NCBI RefSeq assembly: GCF_013426205.1
Contig: NC_089423.1
Coordinates: 6,510,001 to 6,574,000, forward strand
Direction: 5' to 3'
From: Metarhizium brunneum
Lineage: Eukaryota > Ascomycota > Sordariomycetes > Hypocreales > Clavicipitaceae
DNA length: 64,000 bases
Part shown: positions 11,155-22,334 of the stretch, piece after piece
Layout of the letters: each line of letters begins with the position of its first letter
Position numbering within the stretch: position 1 is the first letter of the stretch
Made by a program: the position numbers and the translations under genes
The notes under the pieces: model-generated
The model's database searches: none
What the model was told of the DNA's origin: nothing
Seen by the model: the letters and a program-made list of their open reading frames with translations, nothing else

Positions 11155-12132
11155 ATTGGCCACAGAGGCCGTCGCCTCCGTCGTACTCTCCGCATCCTCA
11201 TCCTCCGACTCCCCCTTCTCAGCCGTCATATCGACATCCTCCTCGGGGGACTCATTCTCAACAGCCTGGGCCTTTCTCTTGGGCGCCTTCCTCCCCCTCT
11301 TGGCAGTCTGTACCTCGTCCACCTCGTCCACCTCGTCTACTTCTTCCCGGGGGGCGTCATTCGCAGACAAGTCCGTAATGATCTTCTGCTGCTCCCGAAT
11401 CTTGACCTTCTTCTCGTTGAGCAAATCTCGAAACTTTTGCAGCAGCACCACCTCGTCCTCCTGCTTGGCGGCGACCAGCTCATCCAGCTGGGACTTGAGC
11501 TCACCCACAGCAGTTTGCAGGTCTCGGACCCGGGCGTCAGACGCGGACGCGGCTGCATTGGTTTGGGTGACGGCGTCGACGGACGTGGCGCACCATTCAA
11601 ACAGCTCGATGGCCTCGCCCCCATCGTGGGTGAGCGTGATGGCGCCGAGACGTTGCTGCAAGACTTAGGTTTGGCAATTATGTGAGAGACGGGGTAAGCA
11701 CGTACAGTGATGCCTTGGACTTGTTTCCGGATGGTGAGAGACACCGACGATCCGCTTTGCACGGTGGCGGATGCCTGGATATCTGGAAGCGGCTGCTGCT
11801 CGAAGACGGACTGCAGTATGGTCTGCCATTCGGCTTCGGAGACGGGGCAGTTTTTGACGCGGAGAGATGCAACACGGTCATGCCGTACTGGGATGGATTT
11901 AGTAAAGTTCCTGCATGTATTTTTTTTTGTCCGTGTATATGGGATGGGCGAGAGTGTTGGGGACAAAGGCGCGGGCTACTGTTCACTCACATGAACACAC
12001 GTAGGGCGCCTCGCCTTCTGTGCCGACCAATTTCAGGTCCAGTGGCTTTGAGCCCTTTGACGAAACTTGGACGAGGACATATGATGATTCGTTTTCGCTT
12101 TGGGAGAATTTGAGAATGCGTGTGGGGGCCAT
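10972..12132 (-). CDS. XRCC4/Lif1-like non-homologous end-joining factor
   Basis: Three exons (12132-11991, 11887-11706, 11655-10972) give 335 residues. The N-terminal about 140 residues read as an XRCC4-type beta head domain (RILKFSQSENESSYVLVQV, HDRVASLRVKN, EAEWQTIL, AIELFEWC). A coiled coil with LLQKFRDLLNEKKVKIREQQ follows, the part of XRCC4 that binds DNA ligase IV. The C-terminal about 120 residues are disordered: a basic KRGRKAPKRKAQ patch (possible nuclear signal), a long Glu/Asp run and the end DDSDDDEL. XRCC4 scaffolds ligase IV at double-strand breaks. The first intron acceptor was chosen at CCCAG/TACGG because TTTACTAAA just upstream is a good branch point and it restores frame. 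Divergent sequence makes XLF a less likely alternative. Confidence 0.82.
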
Positions 12133-12553
12133 GGTATTGTGTGAGAAATATGTGAAGAAGTCGAATCCGTTCAGCTGTCACGGGAAGGCCTGAATCTTTG
12201 TAGGCGGACCAGACCTGCTCTCAAGTGCAGCAACATTGAAGCACAGTGCTTGTAGCCTAAGGTCTCCACTCCTACCGAGTTCTGCGGCTGCACAACTGGT
12301 CAACTGGTGCCTGTGCCTCCAGGTCTCACAACATCAAGCATTCAAAGCGTCCAACCTTCATTTTGAGACAATATTGGAGAAACTACGTCATTGACAAGGG
12401 CATTTAAAGCAGGTTTACATCATCTACAATCATCCGAGATTGAGACACCGAATCCACCGTGATGGATCCCCACATTGTCAAGAGTCAAGACTACCCGCTG
12501 ACTACTGCTCCCAGCCTCTACCTCCAAGCCTCCAATGTTCACACAAAGTGACA
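12133..12553. other. Intergenic, nothing recognised
   Basis: Upstream of the XRCC4-like gene and downstream of the B3/4 gene. No gene or structured element seen. Confidence 0.45.
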
Positions 12554-13300
12554 TCACGAACCACCCCCGGCTGCATCCAAAGCACTCAGCATTCTCTGCG
12601 CAACCCGCACCTCCGGAGACAACCGCCCCAACGCCAGAGCAAGCTCCTCGGCGGCCCTCCCCAAAGCCTCATCCGAAAGCGGCCCCAGCGCATCCAGGAT
12701 AAACAGCACGCGCGTCGTATCGTCAGTCAGCGCCGTCCGCGGGCCCTGCCGCCAGTTCCAGCGGCGGCAAGTGACGCCGGCATCGTCGCACCAGACGGGC
12801 TCCCCGGGCGCGGCGCACTCGACCTGCGCCTCGCCGCCGGCCAGGCTGCGGAACTCCTCCCGGCCGCTGGCGCGGGTCAGAAACGGCGCCCCGTCGTACT
12901 TGTCGAGGTCCTCGCCGCCCAGGGGAACCTGGTGCTTCACCGAGACGGCGTTGTACATGTCCGTCAGGCGGTTCATGCGTGGCAGGCCACCGGCCGCTGC
13001 GGCGCGGCGGGTGAGCGCCTCGAGGCTGTTGCGCGTCTTTTGCGGCTTCGCCCCAAAGGCCCTGTACGTTTCGCGCCATGCGGCGATGTGCGGGACCTCG
13101 GTGACGGCGTGCTCGGCCAGCAGGTGCTTGGCCGAGGCTTCGGCTTCGAGGAGGAGGGCCTCGCTGCTGTCGTCGCTGGGGCCGGGGGGGATGCCCTCGA
13201 CGACCATGAGCAGGGCGCGGTAGTCGGGTCGTAGCTTGTAGATTTCGGGGGCGACGTGCGCCGACTGCAGTATTTTGTGAGCGGCGGATGTGCTGCCCAT
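12554..13300 (-). CDS. B3/4 tRNA-binding-domain protein
   Basis: A single-exon gene of 248 residues. It resembles stand-alone B3/B4 proteins, related to the editing domain of the phenylalanyl-tRNA synthetase beta chain. Supporting stretches are AAWRETYRAFGAKPQKTRNSLEALTRR, then LPRMNRLTDMYNAVSVKHQVPLGGEDLDK, the characteristic pair of helices and substrate pocket. A later WRQGPRT...TRVLFILDALGPLS segment is also typical. The family role is thought to be hydrolysis of misacylated or D-aminoacyl products, but the substrate here is unknown. GC-rich with strong third-position bias. No transit peptide is obvious, so cytosolic location is inferred. Confidence 0.85.
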   Translation of the reverse strand: MGSTSAAHKILQSAHVAPEIYKLRPDYRALLMVVEGIPPGPSDDSSEALLLEAEASAKHLLAEHAVTEVPHIAAWRETYRAFGAKPQKTRNSLEALTRRAAAAGGLPRMNRLTDMYNAVSVKHQVPLGGEDLDKYDGAPFLTRASGREEFRSLAGGEAQVECAAPGEPVWCDDAGVTCRRWNWRQGPRTALTDDTTRVLFILDALGPLSDEALGRAAEELALALGRLSPEVRVAQRMLSALDAAGGGS

Positions 13301-14424
13301 TGTGGAGGGTCTGTGAGGCTGATGGGGGTTACTGAAGGGGAAATTAAAGATGGCAAGATGAGGCAGTAGGCTGGGGGGTGCAGCGTTTTCAACGGAAGCG
13401 ACTGAATTTTGTGCTTTGTAGTTATTTCAGGCACATCTGCGTATTGGCCGGTACTGAGGTATAGTATTTATATTGACTGCCGCCGTGCGGTTTCTCATGT
13501 CAACGCACCTTGAACACCACATCACAAACTAGCGCGAGGCTCCACATTGACGGAACTTGGCGGGATGTTGACACAGGGCGCGCATTTATGCACGACTCAA
13601 TTAAAGTTGCGGGTGCATTTTCCCGATCTAGATGCGGCAACTCGGGCCGCCCACTTATTACTTGGTTTAGGCAACATCTGCAGGCTGCACGACGACATGC
13701 GTCAACTACAATTCATCCAGTCAACGGCTACGGCTTCGCCTCCATGCTAGAATTCCTCTTGGCAGGTAACTGTGCCATTTAACTGCATATTTTGTATGAA
13801 TGACCCGGAACCGTATCAATCACAATTCGAAATGCAACTACTAGTGTAGTGTAAAGTGAAATAGGTGATTTGAAGTTGGCAATCCAAGTGTCGTATTAAT
13901 CTCCAAAACTCGATCCAGACTCCCTGAACCACATCCATCAAGAACAGAAGAAAAAAGGTCGCACTCTTAGAGATTTCGGCTCGGGCCGTTCCCCAAGGTA
14001 CCAGGAAGAAAAACCCCATGCCGTACATTCCACCAATCTCCCCTTAAAGTCTACCAAATCTCAACCACAGAAATGCAACCCATTGAAATCCAACAAGACG
14101 TGGAAAAAGAAAAAAAACTTCCCAGCCGGATTTTCTCTCCCCCATCTTGGCGTAACAGCCTATTAACTCGGCAGTAGTCGTGGCATCTCACGAAATGTAG
14201 TCGCAGAAAGGAAGCTCCGTATTAAAGGCAAACGTGATATGCCGTCACGTTCTGATCAACATTTGCTGGCGTACACCGATCATGCGCCTCCGCCACGGAG
14301 GGAGAGAGAAAGAGAGAGCCGTGAGAGCCGGCCACGTGCGTAGACACGGTGCCCAAGAGTTGACGTCTGAATCTTGAGCTAGAAGAGCACCCGGATCCCA
14401 CTCGGCTACGTTGCTGTTGTTGAC
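13301..14424. other. Intergenic region, start of the gene-poor stretch
   Basis: About 1.1 kb with no supported gene. Short open frames (for example 13510-13782) lack domains and codon bias. A purine-rich GAGAGAAAGAGAGAG run lies near 14305. Confidence 0.45.
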
Positions 14425-14992
14425 TCAACAGGTCCATTGTGTGAGAAAGATTGCCTGCTCCATCGGCTCCCAGCCACTGGGGCAGGGTGTTTGGCGGTCG
14501 GGAAACTCGTACTTTATTCTATATATAACATGTTAGCCTCGGAACAAGATGCCGTAGTCGTCCCAAATAAAAGATGATTTAATTTCCACTCACTCCACAA
14601 TATCAAAGTCCCCCATATGCTGCACAGCAAGGTTCCAAACGACTCTGGGTTTAAGTGGTTCATTATTGAATCGAGCTCCGTCCCACGTTAAAACAACGCC
14701 AAACATTGGCCCATGTTGCCATTTTTGGACTTCAATCATGCTTGGATATGGAGCCTCTGGATCTGTATGTCATTTACATATTAGTTACATGCCCGACTCT
14801 CCTTTTGAATCGCAATCGCTACTTACAGAACATCGACTTTACATCGGCTTCTAAACTAGGAAAGCTCGACATGTTGTCTACGCATAGCCGGATGCTGAAA
14901 AGGGGGCTGCGGTCGTCCCAGTTGGGTACTGGTTCAGCATTTAGTGGCTCCTCGGAGGAGGTGGAGGAAGATGTGTTCGGGCGGTCTGGCAT
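14425..14992 (-). CDS. Unrecognised 142-residue protein, three exons
   Basis: I rebuilt this gene from three minus-strand exons (14992-14827, 14762-14594, 14518-14425). The sum is 429 bases with matching phases and good GTAAGT and GTGAGT donors. The last acceptor is TATAG with a GGCTAAC branch point. The protein opens with a Ser/Thr/Glu-rich stretch (MPDRPNTSSSTSSEEPLN). A compact, Trp-rich region follows with PSMIEVQKWQHGPMFG, VVLTWDGARFNNEPLKP and GDFDIVEIKYEFPD. It ends with two cysteines (PCPSGW, QWTC). No family is recognised and no signal peptide is seen. If the second intron is not removed the protein stops at 112 residues, but the smooth DIVEIKYEF join favours three exons. Confidence 0.55.
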
Positions 14993-15046
14993 GGTGATAG
15001 TGCGAGAAACTTGTCGTGACTGCCCTGGCTGAAGGTGTGTATGCGT

Positions 15047-15082
15047 ATGTGTATGAGTAACTGTGTGTGTGTGTGTGTGTTG
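15047..15082. repeat. (TG)n microsatellite
   Basis: Imperfect then perfect TG repeats just upstream of the unrecognised 142-residue gene. They lie in its likely 5' leader or promoter. Confidence 0.85.
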
Positions 15083-16179
15083 AACGGTATTTCGTGAGGT
15101 TGTCCGTGGCCAGAGATGAAACCTCAAACTGGAGGAAGAAAGAGAGCCATTATATAGACGGTTCTATCATTCTATTATTCCACCACTCCCCCACTCTGTC
15201 ATTTCATGAGCCCACGAGTCCAGGCTGTTCATCATCTCTGCCGCCCACCAAGTCAGCACGAGTAAGACTGGCAATGAAGCTCGAAATGAGAAGTGAGTGG
15301 AAATACGGAGCCTCCTGGAAACGACACATGCATGCAGCTTCCAGTACGTGCATGGTGTTTCATATTCCACATGTTCATAGATGAATGCTATCACATCTGA
15401 TTCACAAAGCAGCAGCTTATCTTGTTCGTAGCTATTCAAGGACACGCCGTGCGTCTTTGTACGTTCCCCCCTACTGTCTGGCGTCGTGTGTTCAAAGAAT
15501 GTACTGGCCCGATCAGCCCAACGCGACAAACGAGGAGCATGAATTTTCAGGTCTCATGGAGTGCCTGATTGTATGCTCGTGGGAATAATGACTGAGTTTT
15601 GCGAGTGTTCAAACCGAGTCCTGCACTTTACGATGTGGCGTCCTGCTCTCTCGTGCAGCACACCACACCGCAAGTCTTGTTATGCATTTCAAGCACCATC
15701 CAAAAAGAGAGCTGCATTTAAAAAGCTCTCGGTTACTCGAGGTTTACATGTGAAAGTCTGGAATGCCATGTAGACTATTCTCATTGCCGCAAGAGAGCAG
15801 AGTGATGTGTGCCTCGACACCCACTGACATTTTCGTTTTTCTTTGAGTTTTGGTGAATGTAAACGAAAATACAAGGGGGTATAGTCGCTGTTCAATTAGA
15901 GCGCGTTCTTTTTGCCAAAGTGACCGTTCTATCCATGGTGCTCCCAGGACCTTCTCAACTACACCACAGAGTAACTCCTCCGTTATACTCGAACGTCAGC
16001 ATCAGCAAATGGTGCTATGCGAGATGATTCTCCGATTCCCCAGGGCTGGACTGGGCAGCAAGATTTTCTAAACAGCGTGGCTTGGTAGCTGTATTGACAG
16101 GAACACCACGCTGTTTAGAGCGAGTCTCAATCAGAAGAAGCAAGTTCGGAGTCTGAGGGGCCAAAAGGAGACTGCGCAT

Positions 16180-16541
16180 GAGTGAAAGCAAGGCCATTGT
16201 GTTCCAGACCCTAGCCTTGAGCATGAATCTGTGAATGAAAGTTGAGCCACGGTACGAAAGGCCAGTCTGCAGTCTGGACGCATGGCGGCTGTGTAGAAGC
16301 GGAAGCAGGGCCATTGTGTTCCAGGCCATGGCCTTCGGCATGAATCTGTGAATGAAAGTTGAGCCACGGTACGAAAGGCCAGTCTGGACGCATGGAGGCT
16401 GTGTCAAACCGAAAGCAGGGGCACAGCTTTCCAATGCTGTTCAAAGAGTGTTTCTATGGTAGCGAGAGCAGGTCAATGGCCTGGGAGCCCATCCTGGACG
16501 CATCGAGACTGGAAAAGTGAAAGCAAAGCCGGGGCCTGGAA
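16180..16541. repeat. Degenerate tandem repeat, about 117-base unit
   Basis: A 48-base core starting CATGAATCTGTGAATGAAAG is identical at 16222-16269 and 16339-16386, exactly 117 bases apart. GCCATTGTGTTCCAG flanks it at the same offset (16193 and 16310). A third, decayed copy starts near 16495 (GGACGCATCGAGACTGG). The unit is open in one reverse frame, but nothing suggests it is translated. Confidence 0.8.
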
Positions 16542-16684
16542 GATTTAACCCCGACAAAATACCCTGATGAAGACAAAGAGACGTCTCCCCTGATTCGCTC
16601 CGTTCAAAGGCGGCCATTGTCTGCTGTGGCTCGTGTCGAAGCACAGACGGAGATATTTGCTCCATCTTATGAAACAAAGGGGTA

Positions 16685-17226
16685 TCATCGGGCAGAAGAG
16701 CCATCAGCTGGCAACCTATATTGGAACTGTCCGCCCTGATCAAGATGAACAGACGTCGAGATAAACCCTCCTGGCCACGGGTGTCCAACGTCATCTACAG
16801 TTCACATGGAACTATCGGCAGAGGTGATTACGCAGTCTCACCAGCCGCGGATCTATGTGATGAGCTGGCTATTCTTATCTGATACCAGTCGCGGTTTTGA
16901 GTAACCACGCCCATGAGCTCTACCGGTAGAGCTAGATGGATGGCGCAGCCCAGACGCAGTCGATGCGTCGCATCAAAACTGACCACCAGCAGCTGTGTCT
17001 TCCGTTGATCCGAGTCACGAGCTGTTTGTTCAGAATTATTTAACGACTCTGCCAAAATTGGAGGCCTCCCAGAAGAGGAGGTCTTATTTTGGTTGGTCTC
17101 CTTCATTTTCCTTCCAACAAGAATTATGCCCATCAGGAGGTGCAAGTTGAGAATCGTCCAACTACATGCCTCTTCAGCCGAGCCGCCACTTTTCTCTTGG
17201 GAATTTCGTTTACTTCCATCTGACAT
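16685..17226 (-). CDS. Possible unrecognised two-exon protein (weak)
   Basis: Exons 17226-16842 and 16794-16685 give 164 residues with matching phase (donor GTGAGA, acceptor CTGTAG). One hydrophobic stretch (NLHLLMGIILVG, residues about 27-38) could be a membrane segment. The second half contains LLVVSFDATHRLRLG and a join producing GHPWPGGFISTSVHLDQ. There is no family match and coding bias is modest. It sits between two degenerate tandem repeats, so it may be a decayed or chance frame. Confidence 0.28.
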
Positions 17227-17245
17227 TGATGGCTCACACGCCTTC

Positions 17246-17465
17246 CACTCCGATTTGAGTCGCCAGTTGTCCCTTCAATAGTTCATTTACATCAACATGA
17301 CCAACGACTCCTCACACTCCCGGCCCCTGGGCCGACTCGGCGGTTATCCTCTAATAGTTCATTTATTGATGTAACCGACGATACATACAAGGAATCCTCG
17401 CATTCCCTGCTCCCCAAGCCGACTCGCCAGCCATCACCTCAACAATTCGCTCACATCAACATCAA
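17246..17465. repeat. Degenerate three-copy tandem repeat
   Basis: Three decayed copies of about 66-86 bases share CACTCC...CCGACTCGCCAG, then a T/C-rich link, then AATAGTTCATTTA...ATCAAC. Copies begin near 17246, 17314 and 17400. The middle copy has an insertion with GATGTAACCGACGATACATAC. It differs in sequence from the repeat at 16.2-16.5 kb. Confidence 0.65.
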
Positions 17466-17594
17466 CATCCATCTCTAGACCTCCTTTCCCCCTGAAAAGA
17501 GCGAGCCCCTGATTATCCGTCCAGAAGCTCACCAAACTCATCGTCCGGCAGCAGTCTTCCCTGAAAGACCCCCAATCCCGGCCAATCCAACACC

Positions 17595-18083
17595 CTAAAC
17601 GAGCTCAAGATCCTCAAACGACGCCATGTCATTCCCAACAGTGGCAACGACGCACACTCTGCGCAAACGTCAAAATCAACAGCACCACGTACACCCCGCC
17701 CCCGTCGGCAGCAGCACTCACCGCCAGGGAGTAGGAACAACGACAAAACGACGCCTAAGCGCCAACACGCAATGGTGCCACGCATCGCGACACTCGTCTT
17801 TGGAAGCACACTCCACAAACCACACCACTTTCTCGTGCCTCGAGATGTGCCCCGTCTTGACCTTGCTGAATCCCATCGTCAACCTGACTACCGCATCGAA
17901 ATCCCACCCCTTGCGGTCCCAGAGCGCCACTACTTTTTCCCTGTACTCGAGCCCGAGGTGGACGTCGCCCATTTCTCCTTCGCCGGAAGACATGATGCGC
18001 TGGCGGGCTAGTGTTTGCCGGGACTCGGGACTCGGTTCAGCTGATACGTATCCGCTATGAATAAAATCCAAAGTCAACAGCAA
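17595..18083 (-). CDS. Small protein of unknown function
   Basis: Two exons (18083-17722, 17658-17595) give 141 residues if the first Met is used; Met31 (MSSGEGEMG, start 17993) gives 111 and is equally likely. The splice uses GTGAGT and GCGCAG and the phase agrees. The body reads GLEYREKVVALWDRKG, FDAVVRLTMGFSKVKTGH, HEKVVWFVECASKDECRDAW, a compact alpha/beta-like sequence. It ends ASFEDLELV. No family is recognised. Confidence 0.5.
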
Positions 18084-18382
18084 GGGAAAAATACGACAAA
18101 CGAAAACTTGTGGCGTAGAGTAAATACTCTCAGAATTTTGCTTTGCCGCGCAACGCGTCGTGAATTGGGGTGAAACAAAGTGCAGGAGCTGGGCGTTGGC
18201 GCTTCCTGCTTCGACTGCTGCCGGGCCTTCCTTCCAATAAACGAACAGTGGTTATGACATCACGAGAGATAAGCCCAATAGTCATTCGTGGCTTGGCCTT
18301 TGAGAACCTCCTGCCTTTGCCTAGCAGTCTCGAATCGTCATGACAACTCCATCAGCCCCAGAGACCGGTTGTATTTACTAAA
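18084..18382. other. Short intergenic region
   Basis: About 300 bases between two minus-strand genes: the promoter of the small unknown protein and the 3' end of the Zn2Cys6 gene. Nothing else seen. Confidence 0.45.
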
Positions 18383-20932
18383 CTATAAAGTGATATCCTC
18401 ACCAGGTAATTCTAGCGACGTCTCCATAAGTTGCTTGGATAAATCGCCAATTTTCTTTGACCCTGGATCGTCCGCCATGCTAGTGATCTGAACCGGCCAT
18501 TCCATCTGAGCTTGCTGGAGGCCGATGGCTTCCTTCTCCCCTATCTTTTCAATCCTGGCAAGTTGCCCCAGTGTATCCAAGTCCTCGGAGCGCATCTTGC
18601 CTCTCACCACATTAAATACCAGTTTCCCCAGGAACAAATTCTGGCCTTGCTCGTAGATACCCTTGGCAAGCAGGATGATAGTTGAACGTAGTGCGGAGAG
18701 ATCTGCGTCACTGTCCTGGACTTTCATTCCTTCAATAGCGATGAAAGCCACGTCTAGCATTAGAGAAAGGAGATATGTGTCGAGCCACTCAAAGCCATGT
18801 CGTAAGTAGTAAGCTCGCAGCAAAGTCTCTAGACTGACTTTTGCGTATGAGAGGAGCTCCTGGGGCGGTTGGCCAAAGAGATTAACCACGGCTGCGTCCG
18901 CTTCTGACCCGGGCTCATTTATGAGACTTGGGGACTGGAAAAGTCTGAGAAGAATCTGGAAATAGTGCATACTGAGTAGTCTTTGTTAGAAGATATGTCT
19001 TACTAGTACCACGTTTCGGCAAGTGCGCCAAGAAGCACAGCCGCCCCTGTCATTGCCAGGGTTCGTGACGAAAACAGCAGACAGAGCACATTGGCAAAGT
19101 AACTACCCAGTACAAAGTAATTTGAAGGTTGTACTTACTGAAGTTTGAGATGGGATGGAAGCACGGCTCTTCGAGGAGACAGTGCTTCCGGCAAGCTGTC
19201 GTACCAGCCCTTAAACCGGAAATAGAAAACTGCAACTTCTGCAGCAGAGAGCTGCGGAGCTGGCGTTGAACCGGCAAACAATCTCTGTGCTGCCTCGTTT
19301 TGTATTACGGCAAACTCGGCCCTTGCCTTGAAAACGTCCCCTGAGCTACTGGGAAACAGAGTCCTACCAAGAGGGTACTTGAGCCAGATTTCGCCGTACC
19401 ACTCTGGTTCATGCTTCGGATCTGGCAAGCTAGCTGGTGGTCGATTGAAGAGAGGAGGCCTGAAGTAATGGAATGACATAAGACTGGGAATCCGTATTAG
19501 TCCGGCTATGAAACGGAAAGTTTTTTTCTTTTCTTTTTTCTCCTTCTTTTTTTACCGAGATATCTGTTTCGGGATCGTAGACCTACCTCTGCCAACTAAA
19601 CAATGCCCATGCCGTGTAATGCCTGGCGTCACGTAACCTGGTATTTTCCGTGACAGAGGTTGGGTTGAATAGATCAATCTTGTGGGCAATGGCACATGCT
19701 TGGACTGTGTAGGCGTATCCGATCTTGTCAGCCCCAGTTCCGCTGTAGATGATGTGGAAAACAAGAGCAGCCTGGATGGTCGTTAGCTTATCGAGACCCT
19801 TCTCATACTCCCACAGCCTCTTGGCCTCTGCCAAAAAGCGGTAGCCTAGGGTTTGAGGATTCCAAAACTCAGTGCGGCCATCGAGGCCGCGATAATAGTT
19901 CTAGGGCCGCCATGCTCAATCAGCAAATAGATTCTGGTCAAAGATGCTGAGATGGATGTACTCACACAAGACAATGCAAGTAACGCATTTACAAGTAGAG
20001 ACGAGCAGAGTTCATCGTGCATCTTGGACATGTCTTCAAGAAAGTAGTCCTTTTGGAATGCGGTCCACCAGTCATGGTCTTGGAGGAAGAATGCGCTGAG
20101 GAGTCTTCTCATCAACAGATCATCCGAGCTGACACTGGTCCACTTTGATGGCGCAATGGAACTGAGACGAGTATTGATTATCTTGGCTGCATGGTACGGC
20201 ATCAAGTAGGGGGCCTCGGCTTCCGAAAACGCATTCTCCGGCTGTTGATGTGAGGAAGAAGGTCCAGACTCGGCGGCATCTCCTAGTGACAATGGGGGAG
20301 CCCACTTATATATCAGCGACTTCAGATAGACATTGGACTGAAGCAAGAGATGGGGAGGCAGGTTCGAAGAAAGCGGGAACTCGTAGCGATATCTTGCCTC
20401 GGGTACGAGAAACGATTGCAGAAGCAAGTCGCCGTGCTCGACCTGACGGGCAATGTCATCTACGTTTTCGCCCCTCCGTATCTTCCGTACAATGGCTCCC
20501 ACATCAGCCTCAGACCGGGAGCGAATTGCGTCAAATATACGTTCATATGGAGTGCTGTGGCTCTTGAGTTCTTCGTACTTGCGTTTGACCACTTTGGCTT
20601 GTGTCTCGTCAGGACCCCTATCGTAAATGCATTCCACATGTCGCCGTATACACGCAGTGCACGTAGGGCGACTACCACTACACTGAGACGGCAAAGATTT
20701 GTCAGCTTGGGGAGGAGCAACTCGAGCAGGACGGAAGAGCCCAGCTTAGGAGAGCATGGGAGTATCACGGCCTTACCTTGGTTTTACGCTTTCGACATTC
20801 TATGCAAGCTGATGTCACGGGAGAAGACTGCTTCGCCAAACGACGAGAACTAGAGGCGATGCTGCCATCATCAGAAGGCGGAGCAGGAAGAAGCGGGCGA
20901 AATTTCGAGGACTTGGGAGCCGATTCCGGCAT
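18383..20932 (-). CDS. Zn2Cys6 fungal transcription factor
   Basis: Five exons (20932-20777, 20682-19966, 19900-19587, 19483-19139, 18971-18383) give 706 residues. The binuclear zinc cluster is C43-x2-C46-x6-C53-x6-C60-x2-C63-x6-C70 and is split by the first intron right after the basic CRKRKTK loop. A linker with PYERIFDAIRSRSEADVGAIVRKIRRG follows, then a fungal-specific middle homology region. That region includes SFHYFRPPLFNRP and the ARHYTAWALFSWQ helix. Such proteins bind CGG half-sites as dimers in the nucleus. Neighbours give no pathway clue: it is flanked by small unknown genes. The oxidoreductase cluster of this window lies about 28 kb away, so control of it is only a possibility. 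Confidence 0.93.
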
Positions 20933-22334
20933 GTTGCGAGTCACTACGGAATACACGATTAGAGATGGAAGAATTGAACTAGTATTGACATGAAATCTCA
21001 AGATGAACGTGGAGTAGCCAGGACTCAAGACTCGGGATAAATCAACGGAAGGTGCGCCGAGGTCGTGAGCCAATTAGCACCGCGCAAAGTTATGCATTCA
21101 CGGCTGATGTGAAGATGAAACATTTTTATGCTTAGGAGTTGTCGAAAAGGTCTCAGACCGCCGGTTGTGCCATTTCATATTTCGACCTAGCCGTGTCAAT
21201 CGAGACAATGTTTCCTCCCGCCGCCATGATCGATGCACCCACCCATTGACCTTATACCATCCGCACACCCCATTTTCTGAACATCATCGTTGAGGCTACT
21301 TGTGGTGCAGAGCAGGAAGCAAGCTGTACTTGTAGTTCTTGCTTTACGCAGTTATCGCGGGACCATCATTCCTGATCAGAGCCTAGCTAGGACCTGGCGG
21401 CCGCCATGCCGAATCCACGACTTGTCCCTGCAAGAGATGTAAAGCAATCGAACCATGCCATTCAAGGTGTTCCGAGCGGTAACTCGGCAGTACTTGTACC
21501 CGGACGGATCAATCACTGCAGCTTGCCATGCGATTCCTCAGCCCTGAAGGGGCCATGGCGGTGTGACACTCTGTGGCTGTCTCGCCGCTTACATGCCGAG
21601 TACTAGGACGTATCTTTGCCGTCCTCAATGGGCCTCATTACTGGGTGAAATAACGCCAACAGTATGAAAAATCTGGATGAGACAACACCGCCTTTGCTTC
21701 CCCTCCTGTAAGCCACAATCTCTTTCGGGAATCGGGAGGACACGCACCTAGGGTCCTCAGTGATGCATAAGCCAACGTAGCAATGGCAAAGATTGACGCT
21801 TGAGACTCCGTTACAACATGATGCCTGTCCCATGCACAATATTCACAAAGGGTCCGGTAGAATAGGCGTCGTGTCTTTGGGCTGGACAGATATTAGACTT
21901 GTGGAGTTGTGAACATGTACATACTTTGTGACTTGGCCCTGGAAGACTTGTACCGCGATACCCGCAAGATTTCACATAAAGTATGAGGGCAGCTTTGAGA
22001 TGCTATACATGGTCTGGGACTCTCTTCTCATTAACTTTGTAGAACTATGTAAAACTCAGCGTCGGCACACGTTGGCCCTCTCTTCATCATGACCATTGTC
22101 CAACGTGATCTCGCCATTTTATAAGCTACAAGATCCCCAGAAAAATAGCCTCCGCCATGCGCTATTAGGAGAAAGGTCGAAGTACACAGTATTGACACAT
22201 AAGAGCCTATCCATCCAGGCTGTCGCCGGGGGCGTTTGGCCGCATCGGCGGTGGACGTTTAGCGAACGACATACGAGTGCCTTTCAATTCAAAATTAAGA
22301 TGTAGAGCGAGTATTTTAATTCATCTCCAACTAG
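20933..22334. other. Intergenic region, no supported gene
   Basis: About 1.4 kb. Short frames such as 21406-21606 and 21603-21839 show no domain or splice support. It contains the promoter of the Zn2Cys6 gene. Confidence 0.45.

Larger units (their letters stand above)
14993..16684. other. Gene-poor intergenic region with repeats
   Basis: About 1.7 kb. It holds a TG microsatellite near 15047-15082 and a degenerate tandem repeat from about 16180. No credible coding frame was found. Confidence 0.45.

Noticed and set aside
13510..13782. 90-residue plus-strand frame in the gene-poor region
   Set aside because: No domain, no splice support, no coding bias, and start lacks context.
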